A stretch of DNA of 64,000 nucleotides, from positions 13,962,501-14,026,500 of the forward strand of contig JAGUCH010000002.1 in the NCBI GenBank assembly GCA_019096065.1, written 5' to 3'. The notes under the pieces are model-generated. The model saw only the letters and a list, made by a program, of their open reading frames with translations. It ran no database searches and had not been told where the DNA came from. This document shows positions 45,600-57,004 of this stretch, one piece after another. How positions within the stretch are numbered: the first letter of the stretch is position 1; each line of letters starts with the position of its first letter. The stretch is from Paracyclopina nana. Its lineage: Eukaryota > Arthropoda > Copepoda > Cyclopoida > Cyclopettidae. The translations under genes and the position numbers were made by a program.

Positions 45600-48500
45600 A
45601 TGAGTAGTGCATATCCAGAGGCTATTGAGGCTAATGTGACAGTAGAAAATCCTCATGATGAAGACATCATTGAGATACCTGAGCTAGGCAAGGCTGTTTC
45701 ATGGTCAGAATCTGAGAAACCAAAGGGAATCAGAAGGCCATCAGTTTTGGAAAGGGCTAGGAGTAAAACATCAAGAGAGGAGAACAGTTCTGTGGATGAA
45801 GATGAAGAAGAAGAGCCATCTGATGATAATGATGACATCAAGCCTCTGGAAGATCAAAAGAGATCCATTTCCAGCTTGGGAAGCTCAAAAAGGCCCTCGT
45901 TTACCAAGCAGACATCAAGGTTGAGTTATTACCAACATAATCAGTTTTTAAATCTAATTTACTTCTTCTGGTTCTCAAGGTATGAAGATAGGTTAAGAAG
46001 CGAAGACTTAGCTGTTCAAGCTGCTTATGAAAAGAGAAAGGAGAGTAAAAAGAGTTCGCATACAACAGAAAAGCTCAAATTGCCAAGAAAGCCAACAAAC
46101 CTGCAACCAACTTTAGAGGAGGCTTATGATTTTTTCACAAAAGTGGACTGGGGCCCTGAGGATGAGGTGAGATATCTTTTTCAAGGATTTTATTTGAAGT
46201 AAATAATTCTAAAATGTTTGTTATCAGGAAAAGTTCAAGAGGAAGCAGGAATCAATTGATTGTGAAACCAAAGGTATGGAGGCTACTGAAGAATCAGAAC
46301 TAGGCAAAGATGGAGACAAAAAGAAACTTTTACCATCCTCTCATTACATTGGTGACAAGTATCTTTGGGATATGACTGAAAAATCATTTCCTTTCATGTC
46401 CAACAAAGAAGCTGACAATATTTGCTTCGTTCCCTCTGACAGAGTTGACATAGAACAAAAGCTTGGTACAGATAAGCAACCGAGGTTTCTTGAAGATGAA
46501 GGGATGTACATTGGTGCAATCCCATCCATCAAACCAAAGAACCAAAATAAGGTAGAGCAGAGGATTTTACTTGAACAGGCAGCCAATCCTGACCTCAACT
46601 CAAAGTGGTTTGGGTCTGATGGGAAATTAGTTGCATTACCAACCCCAATTCTTCGAAAAGCAACTAGACCTGCCTATCTGGATGATGATTTGACACATGA
46701 GCCATTGACTTATTTTTGCCCCCCAACATTGCCTGGCCCAGATGGGCTTCCAATGCCTATTAATCCTTCAGGAAAGGTGTCTAGCATCACACAGTGCCAG
46801 CTTGAGGTTGATTTGTCATCCATTGTCTTTGAGCATCATCACTTGTTTTCCCTTGAACATTACTTGACCAACAAACTTGTTAATGCATATGTGACTTACA
46901 GTAAAGTCAAATCTGCTCAGGCATCAAAGGACCTTGAACAAAGACTTGATGTTCTATATCAATCCGTCCATGAACTCAAAGAAAAGCAGCCTTTGTGGAA
47001 TGAGGATGAAAGGGACTTTCAGGGAAGAAGACTACAAACATACAGAACAGAAATTAAAACCATTATAGAGGAAAGAGATGCTGATTGCAAACAAGAGAGA
47101 GAGCTCACCAGAACAGTGCTAGCATTATGGAAAGAAATCAGGGAAGTCAGAGCCAAGCAAGGCTTTCAAAATACCAGCCACAGAGTTGTCATCAAAAAGG
47201 AATCATCCAACCTACAGGCAGACAAGATGAAATGGAACTATGAAATTGACAGGGAATTGAAGGAAGCCAAAGAAGAATTTGAAGGCAATTTTCAGCAAAG
47301 ATTAGCTCAATATGAAAAAGACTTAGAGCAATGGAAATTTATGCATAGTAAGTTTTTCTTCTTGATCTTAATTGAGCCTTTCCAAAATACTACTTCTTTT
47401 TTAGATAGGAGGAGAGATGCAAGGAAAAGACAAAAACAGAGGCAGAAGGATGCTGAGAGAGGGAGTGGAACAGCTGATGCCAATGAAATGGCTGATGATG
47501 AGGCACTCTTGGCAGATCAGGAGTCTGAGAAGCCTGAAAAGCCAACTCATTTCAATGATGAAGATTACAAAAAGCAGATTGAAAAGCGCTATTTTGAGTG
47601 CAGAAGAGCACCTGGGGAGCCAAAACTTCACCTAGACCTTTTACAAACTATGACCACAGGAAGCAATGGTGCCCAGGACATACATGACAACAGAGAGCTT
47701 AACCGGCGAAATGCTGTATCAAAAACAAAGATCTTTGCAAGAATATTTTTCAATGGCAAAGAAGTCTGCCAAAGCACTTCAAGGAGTATGCCACAAGACT
47801 TTATTGTACAGTTGGGCCAAATCTTTCCCATACAAATTGTGCAATTGCCAGAAACTTTGACTCTTCAAATTATTGAAGGTGGAACTTTGAAATCACATAT
47901 TATTTCAGAAGTCAAGCTTCCTCTCTGTGAACCCACAAAAGCTTTGTCTGACAGTAATCTTGAGCCGATTGAGTTTAAATGTGACTCTAAGTTCCAACAT
48001 GATCATGCTGGGTTGGGGTCAGGCATTAACTTTCCAATCAATCTTGATGGAAGTAAAATTAGCAATGAACCCACCAAGGGAAAGTTATTTGCTAGGGTTG
48101 GATGGGCTAGAGGAGCAAATGGACAATTACTTGCCCCTCCCTTTGACCAATGGCGTCCCAGGCATGACAAAAGGTAAAAGCTAACTGAAGCTTAGCTACA
48201 AGTAGCTGAAGAAACTTTTATAGGATGGATCCCTTGCATGAGGTTATGGAGCCAGATGGTAAAATTGATCCAGCAAAGTTAGAAGAATGGATGGCAAAAG
48301 CCAGGCTAGATCCCAATGACCCTGAAAATGAGGAATTATTCAACAAGTATATCTCTTGAAAATTGTTAGATATCATTTGAAATGTGCTCTTTTCTAGGGT
48401 TAATGAGGCAAGAAGAAGAGCTGATATGAGCACTATTTCATCAATTGAAGGCACATCCAAGCTTAGCCATGTGACCTCAACTGGATATTTTAGGCTAGAT

Positions 48501-50887
48501 CAGCACCAAGATCAATTGAGTTTTTGCACAGATGCTGAAATACAAGAAAATCCAAGATTTCAAATGATACAACTACGAAGAGCAAAGGTACCTGAGTTCA
48601 AAAACTTTCGAATGATTCCCATTCTTGACAAGGAAGTACCAAAGGGTATACTTGAAGCAAGAACCAAGAGGTGATATTCACTAATGTACCTTTGAGAGTG
48701 ATTTTTTAAAGAAACATAATCTTTAGAGCACTTGCCAAGGGTAAAGAGGTCATGGATAAAGGAGATCCTTTAAGAGGGAGGAGCCGATTGTATCTTGAAC
48801 AATTAAGAGCGCAAGTCAACCATAGGTTTTCATTGGCAAGACATAGACGAAGACATGGAGATGTTGTGATTGAGGACCCCATTCCTGACTCTGGGACTTT
48901 GATTATGCTTTGTGGTGAAATGGCTCCAGCTCAGAGGCCTCTCAGACCAATTCGAATTGAGAGGAAAAAAGTCTTGATGCAGGACTTGACCAACCAGGAC
49001 ATAAAAGTCCTCCTTTCTATTGTGAGAGCTTTTGATGTGCCATTAAGATGTGACAATGACCCAATGGTGCCATCATCTGCAACCAACATTCAAGGGAGGC
49101 AAAACTCCCAAGTAAAGGAAGGTCTTTCTGAAGCTTCTGTCTACAGTTACATTGAAGCCCAATTCCAGGTAAATTTCCAAGTCAAGTCATGTGGACTAAT
49201 GAGATCTTATCTTTCATAATGTCAGGGCCAAACTGTTAGAACTACTGTGGCAATTGGGCCCAATCCTGCTTGGAATCAAGAGCTCAGCCTAATTTTCAAG
49301 TCTTCAAATAATGACTTCAGCCCTGAGACCCTGAACAGAGTCAAAGATTCTCTCCATTTGCATCTGTTTGATGAGATTACTATTGACTTGGTTGATGATG
49401 AATCTCAAAGAAGCTCTCAGATACATCAAAGAGTTGAAAAGAAATGGCTTGGATCACTTTCCATTCCATTCTCTTCTCTGTACAGGAATGCAAGAATTGA
49501 AGGAACATTCAAGCTGCATTCGCCTCCTGTACTTTTAGGCTATGAAAGGTCTGGCATTGTGGGAGGGCTTTCATTGGTAGCATCAGATTCCTCAACAGCT
49601 CTTGGACTAGGAGGAGGACTAGCCAAGAATGCCAAAAATGCTACATACCTAAACATTTACGCAACATTGCAGCCAGCTTTATTTGTTCCTGAGCCTGTTA
49701 AGGAAAAGCTGGACTGTGATGAGCCTGAGAATATTGTTCAACATTGCTTGGCTTGGAGCAATGACCTAACATCCAAATATCCTCAGCGAAGAGTTAACCC
49801 ACTTGTGGCTGAAGTAACTGGCAAGTCTGTGTTCATTACAAGGTTTTTCAAGTCTCTCAAGCCTCCTCCAGAGCTTTTGGATCCAGCTGACTCTAAACAC
49901 TCTTTTCTAACAGTTGCATGGTTTGTTTCACTTATTCCCTATGTCCCAAGCAATGCTCTCTTTCCAGGGCTTCAGGTACATAAGGTCATATTGGGCATAA
50001 GCATGAACTACAAATGTACTTTTTTCTAGGATATTTGGCCAACATGTGATCAGTTTCTACAAATGATGGTTGGGAGTGAAAATGATCATGCTATTTTACT
50101 TTGTAACTTTTTCGCTAGCATGGGAAAGAAGGCTTTCTTGGTTCTTGGACAAGGTGTGCCAGAAGGTGAAACTTCTTATGTTCTCACTGTTGAAGAAAGT
50201 GGGGAGCATTTGTTATGGAATCCAGTCACTGGAGAGCAATTTGCCACCACTGAAACCTTCTGTCCCCTAGAGAGTGTCTATGCAATTGCAAATGAAAGTA
50301 ACATTTGGGGAAATATTCAGCCAGGAGACAAACCAGCTAGGTTACGGTGGGACTTGGCCCAAACTAGTGATTGGGTTCCATTATTTACTGGAAATAATCC
50401 TAATCCAGGATTACCTAGCATTCAACCCTCTGAGCTAATTCTAGCTCAGTCTGATCACAGAGCAGCCAAACAGTTGAAGGAAAGGATTGAAAGAACCCTT
50501 AGGGACTCTCTGATGAACTTAAGGAAGAAATTGAATTTAAGAACCACCATGAACTTTCAAGGGAATGCTGTTTTGAGAAAACTTTTACCTGGATTAGAAG
50601 CTGCCAAAGGAGGTTTAGGGACAACTGTGGAAGGCTCAACCAATTCAATGTTAACGGAGCATCTTGGTGAACTTCAAAGAATCATGAATTCTCACAAAGT
50701 CTGTGGCTTTCCTTTGCACTTTTCTTTTGGTGACATTGACCAGTTGATTGAAGCAGTCACTGCCACAGGAGTGCATCTTAACAGAGAACCAGGAGTGGAA
50801 TTTGCCTTGGCTGTCAATGTTGAGCCTTTTCCAAATTCTGCAATGTCAGTGTGGATCTATGTTGCTTCTCTTGTTCGAAGGCGGTGA
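45600..50887 (+). CDS. CC2D2A: CC2D2A, ciliary transition-zone protein
   Basis: Exons 45600-45919, 45980-46166, 46228-47347, 47405-48173, 48224-48346, 48398-48670, 48727-49168, 49226-49975 and 50030-50887 join in frame to 1613 aa, close to the vertebrate length. The N-terminus is acidic and disordered. HYIGDKYLWDMTEKSFPF and FLEDEGMYIG are family blocks. A coiled coil runs over about residues 390-560, with many Glu, Lys and Arg. RIFFNGKEVCQS begins the C2-like domain, and QVNFQ/QTVRTTVAIGPNPAWNQELSL is the C2 core. The inactive peptidase-like C-terminal part ends with FPNSAMSVWIYVASLVRRR. It belongs to the MKS module at the transition zone of cilia. Introns 1 (60 bp) and 3 (57 bp) are in frame without stops. 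AATAAA follows near 50955. Confidence 0.96.
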
Positions 50888-50961
50888 GGAATGGAAGTAT
50901 TCAAGAAAGTACATGTACATATGTTCATTTCAGCCATTTTTGTATACAATTCAAAAATAAA

Positions 50962-51918
50962 TTAAGCATCACATGAAGCCACTATTGAGTTGCATCCAGG
51001 GCATGGTACTCCTGAGTCCAACATTGCTTTCATTTCATCGAACAAATTTTCCGCAGAGGGTCCAAGGGCACTAGGAGGTACACTGACTCCAGGAATGTCA
51101 GTGAATTCATTGGTGAGAGTCAAATCTATCCCTACTTGGTTTGGTATTCTGGCGGATACCTTTCCTGTTTGTTTATTGACACATGTGATACCATTTCCAA
51201 CAAAACCTGCATTGCAGGCACAAGACCACCTGGTCCAACCTTTAGACACCGCTTTCTTTGTGTCAACACATGTAGCATTTGGATCACATTCATGCTCATT
51301 GTTCCTACAGTCTTGACCTAAATAGCACTGATGTCAATCCAAATTAGACAAATAGATTTTTATATCTACTTGTCCCTAGGCATTGATGATGGTTGTGCAA
51401 AAACTTTTTGCAGTACCTTCCTGCCTTGTAACCTTTAGGAACATTAGTAGCATTGCTACATTGAAATCCATCTACAAAGAATAAACAATTTTCAACATTT
51501 TAAAACATCAAAACTTAATTGTTTACTGAAGTTGCACCAGGCACAGTCTCTCCTGGAGGGGTCCCAGTGGCATGGATGTCCAATTTCAGACAAAGTGTAT
51601 CTGAATTCTGTCACCTCTAAAAAAATTGAATGAACTTCAGGAAAATAAGTTATTGCAAATAAACTACACACGTCTGCATCCAGCATTGCTTTTATCTTTG
51701 GTGCACCAATTATGCTGAGGGAAGCCACATTGATGACCTCCAGGCTTGCAACAAGCACATGAGTAGGGTTTGCCAGTTTTGGGATCTGTCAAAGCCTGCT
51801 CAAGATCCCACCAGCAAGCACAACCTGTGGGACTTTTTGTCAGCGATCTACTTGGTTGGGTAGCCTCAGTTATGGTGGAGCAACATAAAATCAAAAGCAA
51901 TGTTGCCACACACAACAT
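50962..51918 (-). CDS. secreted Cys-rich EGF-like protein, copy 1
   Basis: Exons 51918-51672, 51616-51537, 51472-51370 and 51317-50962 join in frame to 261 aa. A signal peptide (MLCVATLLLILCCSTITEA) is followed by a Cys-rich block with CACWWDLEQALTDPKTGKP, CACCKPGGHQCGFPQHNWC and SEIGHPCHWDP. An EGF-like module then includes CDPNATCVDTKK and CACNAGFVGNGITC. The tail is less conserved except for a CPGC pair near the end. The EGF module resembles calcium-binding EGF repeats found in matrix proteins and cell-surface receptors. I recognise no named family for the N-terminal block. A paralogue with the same layout lies directly upstream. Confidence 0.85.
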
Positions 51919-52117
51919 TCTGCAAGTACGTTTTCAATATCACTAATGCCATATGGTAAATATTTAAGCACTTGTAAGTACCCAGATGGGCAAACATGTG
52001 TTTCTAAAAGTGAATTTTTATTTTTTGAAAAGAGTTTACAAGTCTCTCTATATAGAGTATATTTGTTTCTAGGAAAATATGTTTATTTAAGCCATTGATT
52101 ATAATGAAACTAGTAAT

Positions 52118-53092
52118 TTACGCATTTAGACCACACTCTAACACAGTTGCATTGCATGCAACACAAGACAATGCTCCATCTTCTAAATCATTGATTTCCT
52201 TAATTAAGCTGTTGGTAGCTTTTCCTAAGACTGGTTTGGGGCTTAATTTGGGTCCAGATATGTGGTTCAAAGTCAGTTCAAGGCTGACTTCAACTGATGC
52301 ATCAAGACTGCTGACCTTTCCTAAAGATAAAATAATTTTAAATTGCCTAAAAGCTTAGGAATCAAGGACTATTTTTACCATTAGATTTCTCAATGCAAGT
52401 GATACCATTCCCAATGTACCCTTTATTGCAGACACATCGATGAAACATCCAATTGCCTCCCACCATTTGGTTTGTATTGGTACATGTTGCATCAGGACTG
52501 CACATGCCTGGCCTAAGCCTACAATCTTGACTTTCTCCTCCGCAATTGTTGTGATTTTTGTAGTACTTTTGACAGTACTGACCATTTTTCATGCCTTTCC
52601 CCAGAGGCTCAACATCTCTTCCACATTGGTATGCAACTTAGATTAAGCAGATAAATAAAATGCTTTGAATAATTGTGTGAAGAGCAACCCTTACAATGGA
52701 CACACCATGCACATTCACTACTAGTTCTATTGAAGTGGCAAGGATGCCCAATCTCAGATAGGGTGTGTCTCCAATTATTGATCCCTGAAATCAAATATTG
52801 ATAACCAAAAAGAAATACCTTTGGTATCAAGCTTACCTTCACACCCAACAGCAATACCACCTCTGTCATCTGTGCACCATTTGTGCATTGGATAACCACA
52901 TTGTCTACCTCCAGGATTGCAGCAAGCACACACAAAAGGTTTATCTGTTTTAGGATCAATCAATTTGCCCTCCATGTCCCACCAACAGGGGCATTTGGAG
53001 CCTACCTTGGTAAGTTTTAATCTTGGCTTGTCTGAATATGCAAGTGTAATTACACATGATAAAAGCAAAAAACTCTTCCCTTGCAGCAACAT
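52118..53092 (-). CDS. secreted Cys-rich EGF-like protein, copy 2
   Basis: Exons 53092-52837, 52784-52695, 52636-52379 and 52320-52118 join in frame to 268 aa. ATG 53092 starts the signal peptide MLLQGKSFLLLSCVITLAYS. The layout parallels copy 1: CPCWWDMEGKLIDPKTDKPF, CACCNPGGRQCGYPMHKWC, LSEIGHPCHFN, CSPDATCTNTN and CVCNKGYIGNGITC, with a C-terminal CVAC. Intron positions differ: copy 2 has no intron at the SQDC site where copy 1 has one, and copy 2 has an intron at SNG-KVS where copy 1 has none. The first two introns are shared. Function is unknown; secretion is well supported. Confidence 0.85.
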
Positions 53093-53816
53093 ATCAAACT
53101 TTACCCAGAATCCAACGTGCACTGGAAAACTCTTGCAAAGCTAGTATTGTTCTGAGAGAACACATGTGATGCATATACCAGATTTTTGCTGGTTTCATCA
53201 ATGATACAATGTACAGGCCAATATAAAATGATGTTTATTTTGTTAAAAAATAATCAGACAAAAAACCCAAAAGATTGTTTTTCCTGAGGTTTTTCTCAGT
53301 TATGTATACCCTGTAAAGGTATTATGGGGAAAGAAATGCAATACAGGAAAATATCCTGAATGTGACAAAATTTTATGACGTTAATAATAGCTGAGGACTA
53401 GTGTTGATGCACCTGCTACTATACATGGAATTTCTTTTATGGGAACCTACGTCACTCTGCATATAGGATGTCTCATAAAACAATCAAAAGGGGACTTTAC
53501 TACTATTCTAAAATGTTACAGTATCAGGAGTCATAGTCAAACACAAGCCATGCACTGCTTTTCATTTTAATTCAGGTCTCAGTATCTTCACGTTATAGCT
53601 GCAAAAAGCTGCATTTTCAATCAATGAACCAAGAGGAATCTATCATTCCAAATTACTTTAGAAAGCAGACTACCTGACTAGTCTTAAAAAACAGTTGTGG
53701 GCCCCCTCACACTTCTGCTATTTTTCAGCTGTTGTCTGAGCCTTCTACTATATCATCAGTCAACACTTAGCTGACACATTACCATCAGCAAAAGAGGCTG
53801 TGAAACATTACAAGCC
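53093..53816. other. divergent spacer, EGF-like copy 2 / GCNT
   Basis: This 724-bp gap lies between divergent starts and should hold both promoters. It is AT-rich and shows no repeat or gene. Confidence 0.5.
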
Positions 53817-56221
53817 ATGCTTTTTGCAGTGGCTGTGGAGATGACAAGAAATTCAATACCTCCCAAAAGAACATTAATCAGTAAGCATCAAATTTGTTGG
53901 TTATGGCTCAACTCACAGTTATTTTGACTTGATTCTTTAGGAAAATACAAAAATGCAGCCAAAAATATGCTACCAGTATTAACTTGTTTTGGTTTTTTAT
54001 TTTACATCCTTCATGACACCCAACTCCATTTACCAGAAGAGATTTTTACAGAAGAAACTCAGGCAGGAATTGGAGATGAAAAAGGGACTGAGCTTGGTGA
54101 ATGTCTTGCTAATAGGTCTAATGTGAGAGAACAGCTAGAAAACAAAGGGGAACATCTCATGAAAGGGTTCACCTGCAGCATACTAAAAGGAGACATGGTA
54201 ATTTTTCAACATGTTTGTTGTCCTTAGTTATTAGCCCATTTCTCTTTTAATTAGCATGAGAGTGCTTGCAAGGCTGAAGATGAGAGTATGAAAAGCTTTT
54301 TCAAAGATGAAAGAGTCAGAAAACGATTACAAAGTAATATGTCAACTTAGAGTGTGTCCCAAAAAATGAGGAAATGAAGTACTTGGGCAATTTTTAAGTC
54401 ACCAACTTCCAAAATTCCGTTTACAATAGAGCCGAAGTTTTGCAAATTAATATTTGGTATTGCGGATGATTATTGCTCCACTGATCCCTGATATACTATG
54501 CATAATCAAAACACAAGCTTGGGGGCTGAAAAAGGCTCTTTCGTGGTATTTTAAAAATTGAAATCATTGCTTTCTTTTCAATGATATAGAATCATCTAAA
54601 CTGTCCTCAATATATCCTATGCAACATAATTTGATTTTGAAAAAGCAAGCTTGATGACTCGCATGCAAGTTTTGCAATTCTGATTTCTATGGGACGTACT
54701 CTAACCCTGAGATGAAACTTATTCTAAAATTGATTCTCTTTCAGTGCTCACACCAAGCATGGAATACTTTAATACAATTGACACAGTGGCCTTTAAAGAG
54801 GTACTTGCATCATACAATATTTTTTTGCAAATTAAAATTGGGTTTTGTTTCAGCCGACTATTCACGAGAAAAGCAATCCTATTGCATTTTCCATCATGAG
54901 TCACTCTAATTTAGGCATGCTTGAAGCACTCCTTGCTTCAATTTTTAGAACACACAACTTTTACTGCATTTATATTGACAACAAAGCTCCAAATGAGTTT
55001 GTTAACAATGTTAAAAGGCTCATCAATGCGTACAAAATGAAATTCTCAGAAGCTCATATTTTCCTGGCCAAAGAGCCAAGAATGAACATCTACTGGGGAT
55101 CAAATACACTTTTAGAAGCCCCTTTGTCGTGCATGGAGCAACTCTTAGAAGAGTAATTCTGTTTTTACAGGGTTTTTTATTGAAACGTTAATTTCTTTCT
55201 TTTTTCAGGCCTCCAGGGCCCTTTGGAGAGTGGAAGCATTTTATGAACTTGGTTGGCACAGCCCTGCCTACCATTCCTGTCCAGGATTTGGCCAAAGTTT
55301 TGTCCAAGCTCAAGCCAGGACAAGACATAATCATGAGTGAAAAAATGCCCCCAGAAAAGGAGAAATTGCAAACTCACAAATACACTATGGTAGAGTAAGT
55401 GAAAAAACCATGACATCTGCACGTACAGTGAGCAAATGTGTAATTTATTAGTTTTTCCCGCTAACAATGTTGCCTTGAAATTTGAAAAAGCTGTGCTGGA
55501 AATTGATCGTCATCATCTCTTAAAAATAACTCTCCATTAGTACAATTTTACAAATATGGCAGACTTACTAAAAACGTAGCAAGGACACCAAAATGGTATA
55601 ATTTATGTTTCAGCCAAGATAAGAGAAACGCGGGAAAAAATAAGAACAAGAATTTGGAGGGAAAAGACGGATCTTACTTACCTTCTGATGTTCCAACCAG
55701 AACTGACACTACCAAGGAGACTCCACCTCATAATCTGAAAATCAGATGGGGCTGGACTGAAAGTATATTAAGCCGTGACACAGCTGAACTCATCGCCACC
55801 AATCCCATCATCCAGGACCTTAGGGATTGGGTCAAGGATGTCTTTTTCCCGGAAGAGTTCTTCTATGCCACTTTGGCCACTCTTGATAAAGACAAACTGA
55901 GAAAAGGGAGAGCTGTACAAGGTAGAGTAAAGACTTTCAACAAAATTGTAGAATTTTTCGGATGAATAGTGTATTAATAAAAATAATTGACAATTTTCAG
56001 ACCTTAATAAAGACACTGATCAGGGAGTTTGTGTGAGAAAATCCCTTTGGATAGAGGAGTATGACAAGTGCCAAGGTCAGGTAAAACGAGGCATCTGTAA
56101 CTTGAGCCTTGGAGACTTGCCCACTATGCTGAAGTCAGGATGCCTTTTTGCTAACAAGTTTGACCTGATGGCAACAGACTCGCGAGTGGTGAGATGCATG
56201 CATGAATATTTAACTCAATAA
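53817..56221 (+). CDS. GT14 core-2/I-branching N-acetylglucosaminyltransferase-like
   Basis: Exons 53817-53880, 53941-54197, 54255-54333, 54745-54800, 54854-55152, 55209-55394, 55614-55921 and 56001-56221 join in frame to 489 aa. The start could be ATG 53817 or ATG 53841 in the same exon. A membrane anchor (MLPVLTCFGFLFYIL) gives a type II topology. The catalytic domain begins with NPIAFSIMSHSNLGMLEALLASI, followed by YCIYIDNKA, NIYWGSNTLLEA, FMNLVGTALPT and, at the end, GDLPTMLKSGCLFANKFD. These are the GCNT/xylosyltransferase (GT14) blocks. The enzymes add branching beta-1,6-GlcNAc to O-glycans in the Golgi. A Lys/Asn-rich insert near residue 320 (DKRNAGKNKNKN) is unusual. The substrate cannot be told. 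Confidence 0.88.
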
Positions 56222-56402
56222 AGTTCTTGGTTTGGTTTCATGAAATGACCACTTATTTGTACCACTGATGCTGTCAGTTTAAGCCATCCCAGGTTTTTTG
56301 TCTTGTCTTGAAATATCACTAGCACTCGTTCACTTTTATCATCAAAATTAGAGTCATTGCCTAATTTTTGAAAAGCTTGATCTCAATGCGCAAGCATTTA
56401 GC

Positions 56403-56907
56403 TCAATTAACTTCTCGTCTAGGTTTCCTAAACTGGCCTCGTCCTCTTGAATATTTCACTTGAGGTGGCAAATTGCCACCTGTCATCACTCCCAAAGGAA
56501 AAAAGTCCCTTTCGTCAATGAACTTTTGAGAACCATTGCTTTGAAGCCTCCTTTGAGAAATGGTTTTCTCACGAGTACTCTGTGTTTTGGGCTGTAGACA
56601 AACACTTTTTTCGTCAGCATTCTCATCTGGATGACGGCCTGCGGGAAGGATAGCTTTACATACCTCAACTATTCCAAGCAATAAATTCTTGAGTACCTTT
56701 TCGTTGGTAGAATGCAAATCGGTCAGGACATGACTTTTCGTGGTCTGCATACTGGTCCTTTTTCAAGAAATGAAACTCATTGAAGGGACAAATGAGGATG
56801 TCAGTGCCATGGTAGTTTTTCCTGCACTTAGCCACATGCGCGGTCCACTTCTCTTCTCTCACAACGTGGAACTCACTGAAAGGGCAGGCTTGCGCTGCCT
56901 TGCTCAT
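56403..56907 (-). CDS. GTSF1: GTSF1-like CHHC zinc-finger protein
   Basis: Exons 56907-56697 and 56638-56403 join in frame to 148 aa. Two U11-48K-type CHHC zinc fingers stand at the N-terminus: CPFSEFHVVREEKWTAHVAKC, spaced C-x6-H-x9-H-x3-C, and CPFNEFHFLKKDQYADHEKSC. GTSF1/Asterix proteins assist Piwi-clade Argonautes in transposon silencing in the germ line. The C-terminal half is basic and disordered and contains RGRGQ near the end. The ATG is 98 nt from the stop of ZZZ3 on the same strand, and a pyrimidine-rich tract ending TTTCTGCAG stops 5 nt before it. Confidence 0.9.
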
Positions 56908-57004
56908 GGTATCTGCAGAAAAAAAGGAAGGAATTTTTAATACCAATATGGCAGTGCTGCAATTTGCTCCTCAATAAAATCTGTTTTCAGCCAGGTACAA
57001 CTCA
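56908..57004 (-). promoter_or_regulatory. ZZZ3-GTSF1 intercistronic spacer with acceptor-like site
   Basis: On the minus strand the 97-nt spacer ends with a pyrimidine run and CTGCAG (AG at 56913-56914), followed by a 5-nt leader and the GTSF1 ATG. Such a strong acceptor in so short a spacer, with no visible donor after the ZZZ3 stop, fits trans-splicing. Cis-splicing to a donor further upstream inside ZZZ3 is the alternative. Confidence 0.45.
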
